This document shows, piece after piece, positions 5,554-5,754 of a stretch of DNA of 5,754 bases. Below the pieces are notes generated by a model. That model made no database searches and was not told where the DNA came from. It saw only the letters and a list, made by a program, of their open reading frames with translations. The first letter of the stretch is position 1. Every line of letters starts with the position of its first letter. Source of the stretch: Pseudorhodobacter sp. Lineage in GTDB: Bacteria > Pseudomonadota > Alphaproteobacteria > Rhodobacterales > Rhodobacteraceae. Position numbers and translations under genes: made by a program. Location of the stretch: the NCBI GenBank assembly GCA_024641255.1, contig JAHEDL010000130.1, positions 1-5,754 on the forward strand, in the 5' to 3' direction.

Positions 5554-5754
5554 TCAGTGCACCGGCGTCAGCAGTGGTTTGCCAGCGGCCCAGGCCGCGA
5601 GATTATCGCGCATCAGCTGCCCCATGGCGCGGCGGGTTTCGGTGGTGCCGGACGCGTGGTGCGGTTGCAAAAGCGCATTGGGCAGAGACAGGAATCGCGG
5701 GTTGATCTGCGGTTCCTGTTCGAAAACATCAAGGGCGGCCCCGGCGATGCTGTG
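5554..5754 (-). CDS. D-2-hydroxyacid dehydrogenase, C-terminal 66 residues (5' part outside window)
   Basis: The minus-strand frame enters at the right edge and ends with TGA at 5554-5556. The visible residues begin HSIAGAALDVFEQEPQINPR and include LLQPHHASGT. These are the C-terminal hallmarks of NAD(P)-dependent D-2-hydroxyacid dehydrogenases: the GAALDVFEQEP segment with the conserved Glu, and the catalytic His in the PHH-A-S-G-T loop (usually PHxGSxT), then a closing helix and the tail KPLLTPVH. The family includes glyoxylate/hydroxypyruvate reductases and 2-ketogluconate/2-keto-L-gulonate reductases (GhrB/TkrA). Co-operonic position with idnD suggests a 2-keto sugar acid as substrate, for example 2-keto-L-gulonate reduced to L-idonate, but the fragment alone cannot decide this. 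About 250 residues, including the cofactor-binding domain, lie outside the window. Confidence 0.88.
   Translation of the reverse strand, partial: HSIAGAALDVFEQEPQINPRFLSLPNALLQPHHASGTTETRRAMGQLMRDNLAAWAAGKPLLTPVH

Noticed and set aside
4608..5705. A 365-codon open frame on the plus strand, antisense to idnD and the hydroxyacid dehydrogenase.
   Set aside because: It lies opposite two well-recognised genes in a high-GC region where stop codons are rare in the opposite frame. Its product is Gly/Ala-rich without recognisable motifs.

Overview
The window looks like a piece of a high-GC alphaproteobacterial chromosome, most likely from the Rhodobacteraceae or a close relative. The evidence is the GC-rich third codon positions, the protein families present, and a GC-rich hairpin plus T-run element at 4469-4512 that resembles a gene-end repeat I remember from Rhodobacteraceae genomes. 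It is a compact sugar-acid transport and catabolism locus with five protein genes complete or nearly so, plus the tail of a sixth reading frame at the right edge, and no gene-free stretch longer than 131 bases.

Layout, left to right. (1) Minus strand, 1-777: a periplasmic substrate-binding protein whose 3' end runs off the left edge. (2) Minus strand, 803-1825: an RbsC-type ABC permease. (3) Minus strand, 1837-3327: an RbsA-type double ABC ATPase. Transcribed right to left, these form one tight operon in the order ATPase, permease, binding protein, with gaps of 11 and 25 bases. (4) 3328-3458: a divergent control region with two LacI-type palindromes, centred 54 bp apart, and a consensus -35 box. 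(5) Plus strand, 3459-4466: a LacI-family regulator of the GntR/IdnR (gluconate/idonate) type. (6) 4467-4520: a convergent gap holding the terminator-like element. (7) Minus strand, 4521-5552: L-idonate 5-dehydrogenase (idnD). (8) Minus strand, 5554-5754: the last 66 residues of a D-2-hydroxyacid dehydrogenase, one base upstream of idnD.

How they may work together (inference). The ABC importer brings in a sugar acid, and the GntR-like regulator senses it or a product, controlling the importer and itself through the two palindromes. The hydroxyacid dehydrogenase and IdnD then interconvert keto and hydroxy acids, for example 2-keto-L-gulonate to L-idonate to 5-keto-D-gluconate. The contrast with the classical enterobacterial idn/gnt systems is that an ATP-driven CUT2-type importer stands where a GntP/IdnT-type permease would be expected. 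No 5-ketogluconate reductase (IdnO) or gluconate kinase lies inside the window, so the rest of the pathway must be elsewhere or beyond the right edge.
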